From Acidovorax delafieldii (GTDB lineage: Bacteria > Pseudomonadota > Gammaproteobacteria > Burkholderiales > Burkholderiaceae_C), in assembly GCF_007993815.1 (NCBI RefSeq), contig NZ_VJWE01000011.1, forward strand, positions 620,001 through 684,000: a stretch of DNA of 64,000 bases, read 5' to 3'. The position numbers and the translations under genes are program-made. Positions 60,703-64,000 of this stretch are shown here, piece after piece (positions within the stretch are counted from its first letter, which is position 1; each line of letters opens with the position of its first letter). The notes beneath the pieces are model-generated. The model worked only from the letters and a program-made list of their open reading frames with translations. It was not told the origin of the DNA and did no database searches.

Positions 60703-61998
60703 TCACCCGCCCCACAAAGCCCGCCCCATCTCCCCCACATGCGACACAGCAAACAGCACCAGCCCGATGAGCCCGCCCACCACGGTGCCATTGATGCGGA
60801 TGTACTGCAGGTCCTTGCCAATGTTCAGCTCGATCAGCTGCGTCATCTCTTCCGTATCCCACCGCCGCACCGTGTCCTCGATGTGCTGCGCAATGAACGC
60901 CGACACATCCGGCGCCAGACCCTCCACCCAACGCTCCAGCCTGTCATTGAACGACTGCCGCAGCGCCGCGTCCCCCGCCAGCGACTCGCCCAGCCATAAC
61001 CCCAGCTTGCCCACCTGCCGCGCCAGCACCGAGTTGGCATCGGCCAGGTCGCGTTGCAGAGCGCCGCGCAGATCCAGCCACAAGGTCTGCACATAATCTG
61101 CCACCGTGGCGTCGGTCTGCAACCAGGTGCGTATCTCCTCGCCCTTGCGCTCCCATTCCGGGTCGCTGCGCAGGCGCTCGATAAAGCGCTGCACCGCCAC
61201 ATCAAACTGCGCACGCAGCGCATGCTGCGGGTTGGCGGCCACATCGGCCATCACACTCTCCAGCGCGCGGGCCAGCAGGGCCGAGCCCTTGTCGCCCAGC
61301 CAGTCGCTGGGCAGCAACTTCTCGGCGCGCGGGTGGTCCTTCTTGAGCCAGGCCACGATGGACTGCGCGACCCAGGTGCGGGTTTGCTCGTTCTGCAGCA
61401 GTTCGATGAGCTTGGCCAGCACGTCGTCCAGCAGCGCCTGGTGGCGGCCGTTGTGCGTGAGGGTGTCGAGCACTGCCGCCAGGGCACGCGACATATCCAC
61501 CTGCCCGATCAAGGCACGCGCGGCCTTGTGGATGAAGCGCTCCACCTGCGCGTCCTGCACCGTCTCCAGCGCAGCCGATGCCAGGCGCGTGGCCTGGTGG
61601 CCCAGCAGCGCGGCGTTGCCGGGGGCAGTCAGCCACTGCGCCAACCGCTCGGCGGGGTCGTGCCGGCGGATCAGCGACACCAGCGAGGGCACATCCAGGA
61701 ACTTGTCGCGCACAAAGGTGGCGAGGTTGCGGCCAATGCGCGCCTGGTTGCGCGCAATGACCGCCGTGTGCGGAATGGGCAGGCCCAGCGGGCGCCGGAA
61801 CAGCGCCACCACCGCAAACCAGTCCGCCAGCGCACCCACCATGGCGGCCTCAGCCATGGCCTTCACACCGTTGAGCCACAGGCCGCGTTCGACCACGCTG
61901 GTGGCGATGAACACGGCCGTCACGAGCAACAACAGGTCCAGTGCCTGGCGCTTGGCCCGGCGCAAGGCGAGGGTTGCGCTTTCAGTCTCGGCGTTCAT
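60703..61998 (-). CDS. DUF445 family membrane-associated protein
   Basis: This 431-residue protein has an N-terminal hydrophobic segment (ALDLLLLVTAVFIATSVV) and the DUF445 pattern MAEAAMVGALADWFAVVALFRRPLGLPIPHTAVIARNQ. A long helical region follows, then a C-terminal membrane segment (INGTVVGGLIGLVLFAVSHVG). The family (YjiN-like) is widespread and has no firm function. It converges on the LrgB-like gene, with 55 bases between. Confidence 0.9.
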   Translation of the reverse strand: MNAETESATLALRRAKRQALDLLLLVTAVFIATSVVERGLWLNGVKAMAEAAMVGALADWFAVVALFRRPLGLPIPHTAVIARNQARIGRNLATFVRDKFLDVPSLVSLIRRHDPAERLAQWLTAPGNAALLGHQATRLASAALETVQDAQVERFIHKAARALIGQVDMSRALAAVLDTLTHNGRHQALLDDVLAKLIELLQNEQTRTWVAQSIVAWLKKDHPRAEKLLPSDWLGDKGSALLARALESVMADVAANPQHALRAQFDVAVQRFIERLRSDPEWERKGEEIRTWLQTDATVADYVQTLWLDLRGALQRDLADANSVLARQVGKLGLWLGESLAGDAALRQSFNDRLERWVEGLAPDVSAFIAQHIEDTVRRWDTEEMTQLIELNIGKDLQYIRINGTVVGGLIGLVLFAVSHVGEMGRALWGG

Positions 61999-62031
61999 CC
62001 GAGCAAGCCCGCCGACCTGGACCGCAACCTG

Positions 62032-63171
62032 TCAGGCCGCCGCCGCAATCTGGTCCAGCGCCTTTGACAAGTGGCCCACGGTGCGGTCCACGTTGTGCCA
62101 CTTCTCCAGGCCAAACAGGCCAATGCGGAAGGTCTTGAAGTCCGGCCCCTCATCGCACTGCAGCGGCACACCCGCAGCCGTCTGCAGGCCCACTTCCATG
62201 AACTTCTTGCCGTTCTGGATGCCGGGGTCGGTGGTGTAGCTCACCACCACGCCAGGCGCCTTGAAGCCGTCGGCTGCCACGCTGGGAAAGCCGCGCGATT
62301 CGAGCAGCGCGCGCACCTTGGCGCCCAATTCGATCTGCTCGTCACGCACCTTGGCAAATCCATATTCACGCGTCTCGGCCATCACCTCGCGCAGGCGCAC
62401 CAGCGCATCCGTGGGCATGGTGGTGTGGTACGCGTGCTGGCCCTTTTCGTAGCCCTCGGCAATCTGCATCCACTTCTTGAGGTCGCACGAAAAGCTGCTG
62501 CTCGTGGTGCCCTCGATGGCTTCGCGCGCACGCTCGGACAGCATCACCATGGCGCAGCAAGGCGATCCGCTCCAGCCCTTTTGCGGCGCGCTGATGAGCA
62601 CATCCACGCCCGTGGCCTGCATGTCCACCCACATCGCGCCCGACGCCACGCAGTCCAGCACAAACAGCGCGCCCACCTCATGCGCAGCTGCCGTCAGCGT
62701 GCGGATGTAGTCGTCGGACAGGATGATGCCGCTGGCCGTTTCCACATGGGGCGCAAACACCACCTTGGGCTTTTCTGCGCGGATGGTGGCGGCGACTTCT
62801 TCAGCGGGGCATGGTGCCCAGGGCGCCCGCGGGCCACTGCCCTGCTGGCGCGCCTTGCACACCACGGAACCACCGCCCAAGCCCTTGTCGGCATCAAAGA
62901 TCTGCGTCCAGCGGTAGCTGAACCAGCCGTTGCGCACGATGAGCACCTTTTCCTTGTTGGCAAACTGGCGCGCCACGGCCTCCATGCCGAAGGTGCCGCT
63001 GCCGGGCACCAGCACGGCGGTGTGGGCGTGGTAGACCTCTTTGAGCGTGCCCAGGATGTCCTGCACCACGCCGGTGAAGCGCTTGGACATGTGGTTGAGC
63101 GCGCGGTCGGTGTAGACCACCGAAAATTCGAGCAAACCATCGGGGTCGATATCGGGCAAAAGGCCGGGCAT
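62032..63171 (-). CDS. Class V aminotransferase (serine-pyruvate/alanine-glyoxylate type)
   Basis: This 379-residue PLP enzyme shows the cofactor Lys198 in VLISAPQKGWSGSP, Asp173 in ALFVLDCVASGAMWVDM, and the VLVPGSGTFGMEAVARQF region. It resembles SgaA/AgxT-type enzymes that convert glyoxylate to glycine using serine or alanine. With glcD two kilobases away (glycolate to glyoxylate), this suggests glyoxylate metabolism here. GGAGA precedes the ATG at 63171; a codon 16 residues earlier is less likely. Confidence 0.87.
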   Translation of the reverse strand: MPGLLPDIDPDGLLEFSVVYTDRALNHMSKRFTGVVQDILGTLKEVYHAHTAVLVPGSGTFGMEAVARQFANKEKVLIVRNGWFSYRWTQIFDADKGLGGGSVVCKARQQGSGPRAPWAPCPAEEVAATIRAEKPKVVFAPHVETASGIILSDDYIRTLTAAAHEVGALFVLDCVASGAMWVDMQATGVDVLISAPQKGWSGSPCCAMVMLSERAREAIEGTTSSSFSCDLKKWMQIAEGYEKGQHAYHTTMPTDALVRLREVMAETREYGFAKVRDEQIELGAKVRALLESRGFPSVAADGFKAPGVVVSYTTDPGIQNGKKFMEVGLQTAAGVPLQCDEGPDFKTFRIGLFGLEKWHNVDRTVGHLSKALDQIAAAA

Positions 63172-63264
63172 AGCATCTCCGTGTTCAATGGGGGTACAGC
63201 ATACTGCGAGGCCACTCAATATTTGAAAGCATGCTTACATGCCTATGCTGACGCCTCACAAATC

Positions 63265-63654
63265 ATGCAACGACTCATAAGTTGGTTCAAAGAGGTGTTT
63301 TCGTTTCGCGGCTTCACCATTTTGACCAGCACAACGGTCATCGTCCTTGTACTAGCGAAGCTAGGGGGCGCAGCTGCTACGTTCAACCCAATGACGACGA
63401 TGGGCCGTCAATGGAGCGCCCCGTTATGGGCCAACCTGCTCGTGCTGGCAGCGATCCTGCTGCCGTATGCGTCAAGCAAAAGCATGGCGTCAGCTGGCAG
63501 CAAGCGCGCACTGCAGATCTTGAGTACTTCCTATGCAATTGGCGGCTTCGCCTGTGCGGCGCTGTGGGATCCGGGCCTGGGGCTACTGTTCATTGCACTC
63601 GGAAATTGCCTGCGACAGGTGACCAAGGAATCGCAAAAACGATCCCGGCCTTGA
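63265..63654 (+). CDS. Small membrane protein of unknown function
   Basis: This 129-residue protein has about three hydrophobic segments: FTILTSTTVIVLVLAKLG, PLWANLLVLAAILLPYA and FACAALWDPGLGLLFIALG. I recognise no family. No good Shine-Dalgarno sequence precedes the ATG at 63265, and codon composition is less GC-rich than its neighbours. It lies between two divergent or convergent genes with a small gap to each, and may be a real gene or an orphan. Confidence 0.55.
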   Translation: MQRLISWFKEVFSFRGFTILTSTTVIVLVLAKLGGAAATFNPMTTMGRQWSAPLWANLLVLAAILLPYASSKSMASAGSKRALQILSTSYAIGGFACAALWDPGLGLLFIALGNCLRQVTKESQKRSRP

Positions 63655-63667
63655 TCCAGCCCCCGCC

Positions 63668-64000
63668 TCACCAGGTGTCCACAAACCGGTGCCCCAGCGG
63701 CGCCAACTGCGCCGATGCCAACCCGCGCGCCAGCCACGCCCGCGTGTCCGCCGGGTCGATCACCGCGTCGATCTCCAGCGTGGCGGCCATGTGCATCGCC
63801 TCGCCGTTGGCGTACGACTTGGCCAGCAGCTTGGCAAACAGCGCGTCGCGCTCGGCGCCCTCGGGCAGCGCCTCGAGCTCCTTGCGAAAGCCCAGGCGCA
63901 CGGCGCCTTCGAGCCCCATGGCGCCGAACTCGCCCGTGGGCCAGGCGACAGTGAACACGGGCGCATGGAAGCCCCCGGCCGTCATGCCCATGGCGCCCAG
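63668..64000 (-). CDS. Acyl-CoA carboxyltransferase subunit, C-terminal part (cut by window edge)
   Basis: This is the last 110 codons of a larger gene continuing past the window. It shows MTAGGFHAPVFTVAWPTGEFGAMGLEGAV and ANGEAMHMAATLEIDAVIDPADTRAWLARGL, matching the C-terminal CoA-carboxyltransferase domain of acetyl/propionyl/methylcrotonyl-CoA carboxylase beta subunits. The WPTGEFGAMGxEGAV and EIDxVIDPADTR patterns are diagnostic. The substrate acyl-CoA cannot be set from this piece. Confidence 0.9.
   Translation of the reverse strand: MGAMGMTAGGFHAPVFTVAWPTGEFGAMGLEGAVRLGFRKELEALPEGAERDALFAKLLAKSYANGEAMHMAATLEIDAVIDPADTRAWLARGLASAQLAPLGHRFVDTW

Noticed and set aside
1..64000. CRISPR arrays, tRNA or rRNA genes, phage or complete insertion sequences
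   Set aside because: None was recognised on either strand; the repeats seen are short intergenic elements without regular spacers or transposase genes.

Overview
The window looks like a piece of chromosome from a Comamonadaceae bacterium (Betaproteobacteria, Burkholderiales), closest in character to Acidovorax and relatives. This rests on the high G+C and tightly packed genes, a Bug-family tricarboxylate-transport receptor, a DUF3567 protein, IPTL-CTERM surface proteins, a narK1-narK2-narGHJI-ppiC operon, and a ~55-base dispersed repeat present ten times. I see no tRNA, rRNA, CRISPR array, phage or intact insertion sequence. Both ends cut through genes: an SDR oxidoreductase on the left and an acyl-CoA carboxyltransferase on the right.

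Layout. 0-9.4 kb holds catabolic and hydrolase genes: D-tartrate dehydratase, a tannase-like lipoprotein, a LuxR regulator, a DUF2817 peptidase-like protein, two M20 amidohydrolases and an ABC solute receptor. 9.4-19.1 kb holds a molybdopterin oxidoreductase and then genes suited to aldehyde and electrophile defence: a DJ-1/Hsp31-like protein, an alpha/beta hydrolase, a YqhD aldehyde reductase, a LysR regulator divergent from an Old Yellow Enzyme, a quinone-reductase-like dehydrogenase, and a VOC protein behind a near-consensus LexA (SOS) box. 19.2-27.6 kb holds a Bug receptor, a fumarylacetoacetase-family hydrolase with a divergent IclR regulator, a DUF3108 and a DUF3567 protein, a lower-G+C SPINDLY-type glycosyltransferase and an AbrB membrane protein.

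27.8-52.7 kb is dominated by low-oxygen and nitrate physiology: hemerythrin, a small RNR-neighbour protein, nitroreductase, class II ribonucleotide reductase NrdJ, beta carbonic anhydrase, PpiC, NarI, NarJ, NarH, NarG, NarK2 and NarK1, all on the minus strand, and later a globin and the NarL/NarX two-component system. Between narK1 and narXL sit four tandem paralogous secreted IPTL-CTERM proteins, each with a copy of the dispersed repeat just upstream of its start, plus a LuxR regulator.

52.7-64 kb holds a ChaN-like lipoprotein that carries a repeat copy inside its reading frame, a membrane PAS-PAS-GGDEF-EAL protein, PurU, a GcvA-like LysR, GlcD, an overlapping CidA/LrgB pair, a DUF445 protein, a class V aminotransferase, a small membrane protein and the partial carboxyltransferase.

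The least conventional signals are the dispersed repeat family and its intimacy with genes, the tandem IPTL-CTERM array, the SOS box upstream of a VOC gene, and a leader hairpin that would hide the narK1 ribosome binding site. Family calls rest on recognised motifs read by eye. No database search was run.
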